DNA of 64,000 bases from Thereva unica (lineage: Eukaryota > Arthropoda > Insecta > Diptera > Therevidae). This document shows positions 33,394 through 42,785 of the stretch, piece by piece. The stretch covers positions 136,820,876 to 136,884,875 of the forward strand of contig OX465281.1 in assembly GCA_949987705.1 (NCBI GenBank), read 5' to 3'. Position 1 is the first letter of the stretch. The number at the start of each line of letters is the position of its first letter. The notes beneath the pieces were generated by a model. The model did not search any database and was not told the DNA's origin. It was given only the letters and a program-made list of their open reading frames with translations. Both the position numbers and the translations under genes were made by a program.

Positions 33394-33750
33394 TTATGGT
33401 TGGATAACTTTAATTAACCCCTCGTCTAACAATTTTATTTTAATCGTGTATCCACCACTAAAATGAACGCGCCGTTTACGCCTCTTCGCACGCTGCAAGG
33501 CTTGGAACGATACCTTTACTGTCTCCACTCGGTCCGTTTCCTCATCTATTAGGGTACAAAATAAGTCGTCGTTTGCGGCATCTGGGGGAACTACCTGCGT
33601 TGACCTAATTAAACGTATAGTTGGAGTGGTCCTGATCCTTAATTCGCTCATCGCGGTGGTGATATATTCAACCCTTTCAACTTCATCATCACTGCCTGTT
33701 AAATCGATGATTTCTTGATTTACTGCCATCGTTTTCTGCTGTTTAATCAA
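33394..33750 (-). CDS. BEL accessory ORF (118 aa) with SIM-like and RVxF-like motifs
   Basis: This ORF sits between the integrase stop and the 3' LTR, where envelope genes sit in retroviruses. It has no signal peptide or membrane segment, so it is not an envelope. Residues 13-23 read EIIDLTGSDDE, the classic form of a SUMO-interacting motif (hydrophobic core followed by acidic residues). Residues 89-97 read KRRKRRVHF, a basic nuclear-localisation-like cluster merging into RVHF, a PP1-docking RVxF pattern; KVSF at 79-82 is a second weaker match. The start may be Met1 or Met8 (MAVNQ). I know of no family for it. A nuclear adaptor role is inference only, and short motifs of this kind can occur by chance. 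Confidence 0.6.
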   Translation of the reverse strand: MIKQQKTMAVNQEIIDLTGSDDEVERVEYITTAMSELRIRTTPTIRLIRSTQVVPPDAANDDLFCTLIDEETDRVETVKVSFQALQRAKRRKRRVHFSGGYTIKIKLLDEGLIKVIQP

Positions 33751-34010
33751 AACTGAACTCTTTCAAATAGAATTGAGGCAATTTGGTGAATATAGCGGGA
33801 TTTAATGCACTTGTTAAATGAAATGGAGGGGATAATCCAGTAATTCACAGTGCTGATCTGTTACCATGAAGGAGTTCTCAATTTGCTGTAGAATCAATTT
33901 GGGTTGTGGTGTGTTCTAAGGGCAGAATCCATTTGGGTATTTGTGACGAAGGCAATCAGTGTTAGTAGATGATATTGAATGAAATAATTTTGAGAACAGT
34001 TGAAGTCATG

Positions 34011-35432
34011 TTAGTTAGCTGGGTCTTCACTAGGTAGTATACACACCTTGTGAATTGGGCGTTTGATAGTATTACTTTGAGTTTTAATTGTTAGAACTCG
34101 CACCATTCCGTCGCTTCCAAGATGAACTTGAAGAATTCTTCCCAGCATCCATGAACGTGGAGTGTTCAGGTGGTCCTTTACAACCACTAAATCTCCAACC
34201 TTGGGATTTTCTAATTTCTTCAACCACTTGGGTCGGTTTTGCATATGATTCAGGTATTCCTTGGACCATCTGTTCCAAAAATGCCTTTGCAAGGTTTGCA
34301 CATACTTCCATCTGTCCAATGAAGTGCATTTGTTATCATTAGCTTCAGGAGGTGCTAACAATGGTCGTCCTATTAGAAAATGCCCAGGTGTTAGGGCTTG
34401 CAAATCGCTTGGGTCATCCGTGAGAGGTAATAAGGGTCTAGAATTTAAGCATGCCTCGATTTGCGCTAGTGCAGTTGAAAATTCTTCATAAGTTAAGTTG
34501 GTGTCTTGTAATACTCGTTTTAAATGGTATTTGACAGATTTAACACCTGCCTCCCACAGACCTCCGAAATGTGGAGCTGAAGGTGGGTTAAAATGCCAGT
34601 TAATGCCTTGTATAGTGAAGTGATTTTCAACGTCTTTAAAGCACTGAGCAAGGTGTAAGTTTAATTCTGAGTTAGCTCCAATAAAATTTGACCCACAGTC
34701 TGAATATATATCAGAACACAGACCGCGGCGGCTAATAAATCTTTTTAATGCTGCTAAGAAAGCTGCGGTGGACATATCGGATACTGTTTCTAGGTGAATT
34801 GCCTTTGTTGTCATGCATATAAATATGCAAATATACCCTTTATACGTCTTAACACCACGGTATTTTGACATTTTAAGCAGAAATGGACCTGCAAAATCAA
34901 TTCCTACCTTAGAAAATGGAGCTGACGCGATGACCCTTGATGGTGGAAGAGCACCCATTAATTGCGGCTGTGGTTTTGCCGATAATTTAAAACAGTGAAT
35001 GCATTTGTGAAGAATTTGTTTAATGGATTGCCGACCCTTTGGGATCCAATACTCAGTTCGGAGAGTGTTTAAAACCAGCCCTGTTCCTCCATGAAGCGTT
35101 AATTTGTGAGTGTACTCAATAAGTAATTTGGTGAAGTGATGCTTCGGAGGGAGAATTACCTGGTGTTTTTGCGAGGTGGAAATTTTTGCATGCGTGAGCC
35201 TACCTCCCACCTTAATTAATTGATTTTCATCAAGATAAGGATTTAGTGGTAGTAATGTACTTTGAGTAGACACCTGCAACCCTTGATTTAGTGCTTGATA
35301 TTCTTTTACGAAAACTTGTTTTTGTATAGAATGAATTAACTTAATTTTCGCATCTCGTAATTCCTGAGCAGTTATATTTGGTGAGCTAATTGGGCAAGAG
35401 GTTTTGAGCCTATTAAAAAAATCGTAAAACAT
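34011..35432 (-). CDS. BEL integrase and C-terminal domain, separate frame
   Basis: This frame holds the integrase part of the BEL polyprotein. It shows a zinc-binding region (H-x-LTLHGG...CIHC), then the DDE core with KVGIDFAGPF, IYSDCGSNFIGA and PHFGGLWEAGVK, and the C-terminal domain with GDLVVVKDHLNTPRSWMLGRI found in Pao/BEL integrases. It overlaps the end of the upstream gag-pol frame by 20 bases and is shifted by one base, at a run of T in the coding strand. The codons near its start look like a continuation of the upstream protein rather than a natural N-terminus, so this is best read as the second part of a broken or frameshifted polyprotein. Confidence 0.92.
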   Translation of the reverse strand: MFYDFFNRLKTSCPISSPNITAQELRDAKIKLIHSIQKQVFVKEYQALNQGLQVSTQSTLLPLNPYLDENQLIKVGGRLTHAKISTSQKHQVILPPKHHFTKLLIEYTHKLTLHGGTGLVLNTLRTEYWIPKGRQSIKQILHKCIHCFKLSAKPQPQLMGALPPSRVIASAPFSKVGIDFAGPFLLKMSKYRGVKTYKGYICIFICMTTKAIHLETVSDMSTAAFLAALKRFISRRGLCSDIYSDCGSNFIGANSELNLHLAQCFKDVENHFTIQGINWHFNPPSAPHFGGLWEAGVKSVKYHLKRVLQDTNLTYEEFSTALAQIEACLNSRPLLPLTDDPSDLQALTPGHFLIGRPLLAPPEANDNKCTSLDRWKYVQTLQRHFWNRWSKEYLNHMQNRPKWLKKLENPKVGDLVVVKDHLNTPRSWMLGRILQVHLGSDGMVRVLTIKTQSNTIKRPIHKVCILPSEDPAN

Positions 35433-38400
35433 ATGCCATCACTCGAATGAGTTTAGTGTAAGAAGAAAATGATTCTATTATGTCGGAAGATATATGTGAC
35501 AGCAAAGAGTAAGGTAAATGATTTTTCCGCATTTCTGGTATACGAGTATGATTAAGCGTCACGTTTGAATATTTTGGCCAAGAAGACTCGATCTCTTGGA
35601 GCCATTTTGGTCCATACCACCATAAATCAAAGATCTTTAATTCGTTTATATTTAAGCCACGAGAACCACAATCTGCAGGGTTATCCTTCGAACGAACATA
35701 ACGCCAAGGGATTGAAGGGAGTAGTTCTTGAATTTGACTCACCCTATTAGCCACGAAGGTTTTGAGTTTGTGCGGGGAGCATTGAATCCAATTAAGTACA
35801 ATTGTTGAATCGGTCCAAGCAAATGTCATTACAGAAGAATAATTTAACTCCCTTCTTACTTTGTGTAGTAATTTTGCCAGCAGATGCGCACCAGATAATT
35901 CCAATCGAGGAAGCGTCATGGGTTTTACCGGAGCTACCTTTGTTTTAGCTGTTAAAAGATTAACCTTAGATCGACCGTGTCCATCGACAACTCTAACATA
36001 AACTACGGCAGCATAGGCGAGCTGTGAAGCATCAGAAAATCCGTGGAGTTGGATGGTTGAATTTGAATAAGTTTGGAGCCACCTTGGTATTTTGATAGTA
36101 GAAATTTGAGGAAATTGATGCTGGAATTCTTGCCATTCCTTTTGAATGGATGCAGTAACTGGCTCATCCCATGAAGATCCGAGAAGCCATAAACTTTGCA
36201 TCAGAATTTTTCCTTTAATCACGTATGACGATATCCAACCCAACGGATCAAATAACCCAGCGACACCTGACAAAATCTGTCGTTTTGTGCACACGCCAGA
36301 TCCTGATTCTGGATATTGCAGGGTAAAATGGTCCGTTGCTGGATGCCAGATTAGGCCTAAAGCCTTTACCTTTTCATCATGTGAGAAAGTTAATGTTGTT
36401 TTTAATTCTCTTTTGTCTTCAGGGATTGCGGCAAGGACTTCGGCATCATTACTTGACCACTTTCGAAGGTTAAAACCTCCCAAAGATAGTAATTGGGTTA
36501 ACTCGTGATACAATGAAATTGCTTCTGCAGCAGAATGGGTGCCAGTAATGGCATCATCAACATAGAAATCATGGGTAATTACTTGAGCTGCTGTAGGAAA
36601 CCTTTTTTGTTCATCTTTTGCTAGCTGGTGAAGCGTTTTAATTGCCAAATATGGGGCAGAGGTTGTTCCAAAGGTCACTCTTGTCATCTCAAATTCTTTA
36701 ATAGGGTCAAAAGGTGTGGGTTGCCATAAGAGACGATGATATTTTTGATCTGAAGGGTGAAGATGTATCATTCTATACATCTTTTCTATGTCTGCTGACA
36801 TCGCGTATTTAAATCTTCGCCATCTAAGCAAAATTGAATATAGATCAGATTGTAGGACAGGGCCAGGATGCATATAGTCGTTCAACGACTTTCCGTTGGA
36901 GGTTTTAGCTGAAGCATCAAATACTATTCGCACTTTTGAGGTTGTGCTATCCTTGAGAACAGCATGGTGTGGCATGTAATATGAGGATGAAGCTTTATCT
37001 TGAGTTACGAGTATCATATGGCCTAAGTCCAAATATTCTTGGAGTATTTTTGTATACTCAGATCGTAAACTCAAATTTCGTGACAATTTTAACTCAAGAG
37101 AAGCTAATCGTTTTGAAGCTAAGGCTTTAGATACTCCGATGTTGGGAGCTTCACCATTAAGGAAAGGAATTTTTACTTGATATGCACCTGAGGCTAATCT
37201 ACATACCGAATTTTTATAAAGGGTTTCGCACTCTTCTTCAGCCTTGCTATATCTTGTTTGCACTGGTATCTCCTCGATCTCCAAGAAGGAACGCAATCTT
37301 ATATTGAGGTCATCTTCTACCTTCGTATCTTTCACTTGGACATTAAAGGATTGCATGGCTGACCTTTCTCCTTTTGCATGTACTTGGCCAATTAATAACC
37401 AACCAAAAATGGAATTTTGAGCTGCGGGAGTTCCAGTAGGGCCTTTAATTAATCCTTCTAGAATTAGTGTAGAATATACATCAGCACCAAGTAGTAGGTC
37501 GATTTTTCCTGGCAGGTAGTAATGGGGGTCAGCAAGATTAAGATTGTCTAAATGAGCCCACGTTTCTTTTGGGAGATGTGAAGCTGGTGATATGGATGTT
37601 ATTGTTGGAACAACCAGTGCTGTAACAGGAAGTTGGAATGAAGATGGCGAATGTATCGAATGTACTTCGAACTCTAATAGTTTATCGGCAGGTGTTTTTA
37701 GATCACATATACCTATGATAGTAACTGAAGCAGAGGAGCTTCTTATATTAAGCTGTTTCGCGGCAGTTTGAGTAATAAATGATACCTCTGACCCTGTATC
37801 TATAAGAGCTCTTAGAATTATCCCACCGTTTTTTGTAGGTATTTTAACTATTGCAGTCGACAATAGGGCTTTTGATAAAGATTTTTTAGACTTGACATTA
37901 CTTGATAACTGCGTATTAAATAGTACGGTAGTCTCAATATTGTTGCCTTTGTTATGCACATCATCTTGGTTAGGTTTTGATGATAATTTTGGTGGCGTTC
38001 GAGTGCCAGGCTTCGTTCGTGGAGATGTACCTTTCATGGAATCGTTATGCAATAAGGTGTGATGTCTTTTATTACATTTCCAACAGTTGTATTTGCTTGT
38101 GCATACCGAAGTAGCATGCGAGCTAGACAGGCAATTAACACAGAGCTTACTTGATTTAATAATCTGATATTTTTGTGGGAATGAAAGTTTTCCAAAAGTA
38201 GGACATAACTTTAATTTATGGTGTTCTTTGCAGCAAACACAAGCTTCTGTTGCAGTCGAGGCAAAATGTGTGAGAAATTTCGTATTTGAGCTACTAGACG
38301 GACGTTGTGGAACATTGGTTTTATGGTCAGCTATGGCCTCTAACATTCGGAAGCGTTTCTCTAAGAATTGTCTGAGTCTATCAAATGTAGGGAGTGAAGA

Positions 38401-39258
38401 TGCCCCATCAAGCTCGACTTCCCACATCCTGTGAGTTTCTGTAGGGAGCCTTTGAACAATCAAATATATAAGGAGAGGATCCCAATTTGAAGTGTTAATG
38501 CCTAAGGCATCTAGTTCACACAGACACTCATTTGACTTGTCCAAAAGGGTTTTTATTGAATTGACCGATTCACTGGATACTTGCTTGAGATTAAACAACA
38601 CCTTCAGTTGAGCATTAACCAATACTCTATTGTTGTTGTATCTTGTTAACAGTACATTCCATGCTGTTTCATAATTAGCATCAGTTACCTGAAATTTGCG
38701 TAACAAATGCTCTGCTTCTCCGGATAGGACCGACTTCAAGTAATGCAATTTCTGTGCATCAGAAAGTGTTGGATTTTGATGTACCAATGAATTAAATTGG
38801 TCATGAAAAGACCGCCAGGATTCGTAAGATCCTGAGAAGGTGGGTAAAGAGATTTTTGGCAACCGCCAAAGATGTGTTGTTAGGGATGGTGAGCTTACTC
38901 GCGTTGATTCATGCATTGAAGGGCTTGAGGGAGGACACTGGTCCTCAAATTTGCTTAGGGCAGCCTTTACTGTTCCCATAAATTCAAAGTATTTGTCTTC
39001 CAATTGCAAATACGTGTTGTTTACAAAGTATTCACATGTTGGCTTTTCAACTAATTTTACAAACTGTAGTTCAACTTGCACGTGATTTGTCTCTATCTTT
39101 GCCCAAAGGTCTCGAAACTGTGAAATTCGCTCAGATATATATTCTTTTGTTCTTTTAATCAGCGCGGTTTTTTTATAATTTGTCATAGATTTGTTTAACA
39201 TGTCTATGTACACTTTTTGCAACTCCAACGCATCATTAAAATTTGTATTATTAGCCAT
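35413..39258 (-). CDS. BEL gag-protease-RT-RNase H polyprotein
   Basis: 1281 residues from MANNTNFNDAL. The gag part includes a capsid domain near residues 130-310 (LPKISLPTFSGSYESWRSF, typical of DUF1759 proteins) and cysteine/histidine knuckles at about 340-400 (CVCCKEHHKLKLC, CVNCLSSSHATSVC, CWKCNKRHHTLLH). The aspartic protease motif IDTGSEVSF is at 486-494. RT shows VRIVFDASAKT near 776 and YVDD at 899-902. The RNase H-like domain has LHGFSDASQ near 1070 and FAWTDSTIVLNWI later. It ends with a stop close to the RNase H/integrase boundary, and integrase continues in another frame. Otherwise uninterrupted, in keeping with the near-identical LTRs. Confidence 0.95.
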   Translation of the reverse strand: MANNTNFNDALELQKVYIDMLNKSMTNYKKTALIKRTKEYISERISQFRDLWAKIETNHVQVELQFVKLVEKPTCEYFVNNTYLQLEDKYFEFMGTVKAALSKFEDQCPPSSPSMHESTRVSSPSLTTHLWRLPKISLPTFSGSYESWRSFHDQFNSLVHQNPTLSDAQKLHYLKSVLSGEAEHLLRKFQVTDANYETAWNVLLTRYNNNRVLVNAQLKVLFNLKQVSSESVNSIKTLLDKSNECLCELDALGINTSNWDPLLIYLIVQRLPTETHRMWEVELDGASSLPTFDRLRQFLEKRFRMLEAIADHKTNVPQRPSSSSNTKFLTHFASTATEACVCCKEHHKLKLCPTFGKLSFPQKYQIIKSSKLCVNCLSSSHATSVCTSKYNCWKCNKRHHTLLHNDSMKGTSPRTKPGTRTPPKLSSKPNQDDVHNKGNNIETTVLFNTQLSSNVKSKKSLSKALLSTAIVKIPTKNGGIILRALIDTGSEVSFITQTAAKQLNIRSSSASVTIIGICDLKTPADKLLEFEVHSIHSPSSFQLPVTALVVPTITSISPASHLPKETWAHLDNLNLADPHYYLPGKIDLLLGADVYSTLILEGLIKGPTGTPAAQNSIFGWLLIGQVHAKGERSAMQSFNVQVKDTKVEDDLNIRLRSFLEIEEIPVQTRYSKAEEECETLYKNSVCRLASGAYQVKIPFLNGEAPNIGVSKALASKRLASLELKLSRNLSLRSEYTKILQEYLDLGHMILVTQDKASSSYYMPHHAVLKDSTTSKVRIVFDASAKTSNGKSLNDYMHPGPVLQSDLYSILLRWRRFKYAMSADIEKMYRMIHLHPSDQKYHRLLWQPTPFDPIKEFEMTRVTFGTTSAPYLAIKTLHQLAKDEQKRFPTAAQVITHDFYVDDAITGTHSAAEAISLYHELTQLLSLGGFNLRKWSSNDAEVLAAIPEDKRELKTTLTFSHDEKVKALGLIWHPATDHFTLQYPESGSGVCTKRQILSGVAGLFDPLGWISSYVIKGKILMQSLWLLGSSWDEPVTASIQKEWQEFQHQFPQISTIKIPRWLQTYSNSTIQLHGFSDASQLAYAAVVYVRVVDGHGRSKVNLLTAKTKVAPVKPMTLPRLELSGAHLLAKLLHKVRRELNYSSVMTFAWTDSTIVLNWIQCSPHKLKTFVANRVSQIQELLPSIPWRYVRSKDNPADCGSRGLNINELKIFDLWWYGPKWLQEIESSWPKYSNVTLNHTRIPEMRKNHLPYSLLSHISSDIIESFSSYTKLIRVMAYVLRFF

Positions 39259-40452
39259 TTTTTAAATTTGAACACTTGAACTAATAAAAAAATATGTAAT
39301 GCAAATAAACAATGAGTATACGTTCAATACCTGAAATAAATTTTGACAATAGAAGTTTGAGCACTAGGCCCTTTGAGATAATTAAGACAACCTGCTTGGT
39401 AAAAAACAATAAATTTGAAGCACTAACAGTAAGTTTGTTTTTAGTGCTAGGCTCGTAAACAATAAATAGTTTTTGGTGTATACCACCTATAAAGTAGCTT
39501 AAATTAAAGCAACCTTCCTCTTGAAGATAATAAATTGCTGCAGTAAGTTAATGTAAGATAGTTGCTTACTAGAGTATGAGCATGAAGCTCGTATGGCGAT
39601 AATTTAGGTGTATGTAACGCCTTGAGATTGAGATAAGATGATGCCTTCCTAAAAAAAGGAGAAAAGCAAAACAATAGGATTTGAACATTAGGCTCAAGTG
39701 ATCTATTTCAGTAATAGAAGATAATTACTAGGCTCGACCAAATATAGCTTGGTGTGGAAAACCTGGCAATTGATTAAAGAGAGATACTTTGGTTATTAAT
39801 AAGTTTGAGAACTAGGCTCGATTTATTGCTCGGTGTGTAGAACCAAACAATGGGTTTGAGACGAGGAAATTTGCCTCGATAAAATAATAAAGTTTTGAGC
39901 ACTAGAGTGTACAGGTAGATATGTAAATAATAGAGAGTAAGCACAATGCTTATGAGGATAATTGAGTAAAGCTTATGAAGACCGCAGGCTTGTATAAATA
40001 TAGTTCGGTGTGTAGAACCTGAACTTGACTTGAGGTGAGGTGCCTTGCCTTGAAAACGATATAGTTTGAGCGCTAGGCTCGAATAAAATGTCACTAATGA
40101 ATGTGATAGCTAGGCGTGTAACCTTGCCATAGGTGAGGGACTTGCCTCAGAAACTTAATAAATTGGAGCACTGAATTCACATCACTTTTGAATAAATGTC
40201 TTGAGAATAATTGAACAACATGAGGAATTTAGCCTCCACTTAACAGATTCTATTTTCTCAGACAAAGCACTTTCACTGAATAATTGATCACCTTTGAGAC
40301 CTAGATTTAGGATAAATGCAATAAAAAAAAAAAGAATTTGATATTGGTAATCTTTACTGTCTACTGACTAAAAAACTTCTTCAAGAGGTGGTTAACTTGT
40401 TGTATGAATAATAAGATTCCTAACCTGACTGCACACTGAGAATGGGAGCTTT
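39259..40452 (-). other. BEL 5' leader with degenerate tandem repeats
   Basis: About 1.2 kb between the primer site and gag. Recurrent phrases such as GAGCACTAGGCTCG, GGTGTGTAGAACC and GAGG(T/G)..TTGCCT appear roughly every 100-130 bases in degenerate form. No ORF is supported. Confidence 0.6.
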
Positions 40453-40470
40453 ATCCGGCTCGAAGGACCA
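40453..40470 (-). other. Primer-binding site, tRNA-Tyr type
   Basis: On the minus strand TGGTCCTTCGAGCCGGAT begins immediately after the 5' LTR. Its complement equals the 3' end of insect tRNA-Tyr as I recall it, including the added CCA. Confidence 0.8.
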
Positions 40471-41918
40471 TGTTTAAATTTCCGATTATAACTATGTTTT
40501 GTATTCCGGTACACAGCCCCACAATCCCAATACACAGTGGCCAATAAAAGAAAAAATGTATAAAAAATACAATTCAAATTTATTGGCTCTTTTCTTTATA
40601 ATGTTTCAATTTATAACAAATTTATTGATTTCATGATATACTTCAAACAACGAACAACGAAATAGTTTGTTAATTCATAAAATAGAGAAAACAATCCAAA
40701 TGCTAATATTCCATATTCATAAATAGAGAAAACAATCCAAATGTTAATATTCCATATTCAAATGTAATTTAAATTATTCAAATTCAATTTCGATTACCAA
40801 ATCACAGTAAAAAAAAATAATACGTATTTTTAAATGAAGCAAAATTTTAAGTAATATTGAAATAAAGCAAAATACAAAATGTGTGCACTTACCTGATTAA
40901 GTAATCACCAGTTAAGGTTAAGGAAGTTATATGGAGGAGACTGGGTGGAGGAGTATAGATTAAACACCTTGATATTTTAAAGGAGGTTTAATACCTTGTA
41001 TCGAATCTACAAGGTATGATTGAAGTTAGTTAAGATCGTTATATCTTGTATCAACAAGCTACAAGTATAACTGTTTTATACCTTGTATCGAAAGCTACAA
41101 GGTATAGATGAGGTTAGTAAAGATAGTTATAACTTGTATCAATAAGCTACAAGTATAACTGTTTTATACCTTGTATCGAAAGCTACAAGGTATAGATGAG
41201 GTTAGTAAAGGTAGTTATAACTTGTATCAATAAGCTACAAGTATAACTGTTTTATACCTTGTATCGAAAGCTACAAGGTATAGATGAAATTAATAAAGAT
41301 AGTTATAACTTGTATCAATAAGCTACAAGTATAACTAAGTGAGGTGTTAAAGGGATTAAGGAAAATTCTTTAGGGAGGAAAACCTTACCTTACTGGATGA
41401 TGGCTGGAGCCAGAGAGCGAAAATCAGTCGAGCAAACATTTTTGTTCACTTCCAGATTTTGCAACGGTATAAACCGGTTTAGTTGCTAACAACCGAAGTG
41501 GGGAGCAGTTATCTGTGTGTGTGTGCATACATGATTGATTCTAGTTAATCAATGTTACCATATTAAATTTTTACTCAAGTTAACATTGAGTTGATTTCAG
41601 TTGAATTGAATTGAAATTGAATTGAAATTGAATTGAATGCTTTAAACTTAAATTTTAAATTATATTAATTTTATATTAAAATACATTGCTGGAGCAATGA
41701 GAAAAAACAAATGCTGATATTTATTTTAGTCGATGAGCCTCATGTAGTATGGTTAATTATGTTATTTATTGTGGTTACTGTTCCTCCTTCTTGATGTAGT
41801 ATTAGTTGATGCTGCGACTATTCCTCCTTGTTGGGTGGCCTTTTGCTATTACAAAGCTGTAATTGAATAATGGTTATGGCGCCCTACTGTGATATGATAA
41901 TCGTTATGTTTTCAAACA
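40471..41918 (-). repeat. 5' LTR of the young BEL element
   Basis: 1448 bp, the same length as the 3' LTR and differing from it at about three positions. It carries the promoter in such elements and contains the hairpin array at 40991-41335. Confidence 0.95.
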
Positions 41919-42677
41919 GGACTCTTCCTTCCGGTCACTATTTTTTACATTATAAATCTTCTTTTCCCTTTTTTAACATAAACAACGAAATTATGAATAA
42001 TAAAAAAAAGGAACTATCTACCGAGAAAAGGAACTTTTTCTGTTTTTTTTTTCGGGCGACGCTACACAAACTGTTTCTTATTTATTTCAAAAAAACTTTT
42101 TCCCAGCTCAATTGAACACGTCGGTTCACTCTCAAAAACTTTTTCTTTCTGACTCGTTCCCTGCACTCCACTCACGCCAGATGATTCCGAACCTCTTCCC
42201 CCTCTCCTCCCGGTTCGCGCACAAAGTCGCGTCTCGCGAAATTCCCCATTTCCATCGTTCTTTTGAAAAAAAAAGTCAAATTGCCATTGCCCAAAAGAGG
42301 AGATATCAATAATTACAATAGAATGAAAAAGTGAATTATTCATTTTCCTTTTCTTCACCCATACCAAATAATCAAGAGAGTTTTTTTTTCTTTGTAGGTG
42401 AATCCCGGTGTCGCGACCTGATTGGCTAATTCTTTAGAAGCCGACCGCGTCCATGGGGAAAAGTGTTGCGTGGGCAACAAATTGGTGGATAATTATTTTT
42501 TGAAAAAAGATAAGCCAAAAGGGGAAATGAATAGGCCAAAAGGCACGGATAGAGGGATTCTTTAAAAAAGAAATTCTTTAGTAGGACATTGCTTAGCAAC
42601 GGCAGTTTTATGAGGATCAATCCATTTTCGTGGGAGATTTATTTAACTCGTGACTTCGGACATTGCCGACCGTTACA
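41919..42677 (-). repeat. 5' LTR of the Gypsy-like element, outer part
   Basis: It starts with the duplicated GGAC and aligns to about 24107-24856 of the 3' LTR. It ends CCGTTACA, followed by the TCAC target duplication. Confidence 0.9.
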
Positions 42678-42708
42678 TCACGAACAAACTAAAAATTAAT
42701 AAAAGCCA

Positions 42709-42713
<5 letters not shown>

Positions 42714-42784
<71 letters not shown>
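42714..42784. repeat. (TA)n microsatellite
   Basis: Pure AT dinucleotide run broken once by a C. It abuts the 3' terminus of Helitron copy A. Confidence 0.95.

Positions 42785-42785
<1 letters not shown>

Larger units (their letters stand above)
31680..41918 (-). mobile_element. Nearly intact BEL/Pao retrotransposon, 10,239 bp
   Basis: Two 1448-bp LTRs with TGTTT...AAACA ends flank an interior with a tRNA-Tyr-type primer site, gag-pro-RT-RNase H, integrase, an accessory ORF and a polypurine tract. It is flanked by GGAC (31676-31679 and 41919-41922), and the undisrupted sequence is visible in the other Gypsy-like LTR near 24105. The two LTRs differ at about three bases (an a/g change near 32094, t/c near 32940 and g/a near 33107), so the insertion is recent. 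Confidence 0.95.
22135..42677 (-). mobile_element. Gypsy-like LTR retroelement (non-autonomous), disrupted by a nested BEL
   Basis: LTR ends are TGTAAC...GTTACA on both sides, and the target duplication TCAC is perfect (22131-22134 and 42678-42681). Reading on the minus strand, the order is 5' LTR (42677-41919, continued 31679-29723), tRNA-Lys-type primer site, leader, gag, protease, non-coding filler and 3' LTR (24856-22135). Reverse transcriptase, RNase H and integrase are missing. The BEL element at 31680-41918 splits the 5' LTR. Without BEL and its duplicated GGAC, the element would be about 10.3 kb. Confidence 0.88.
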
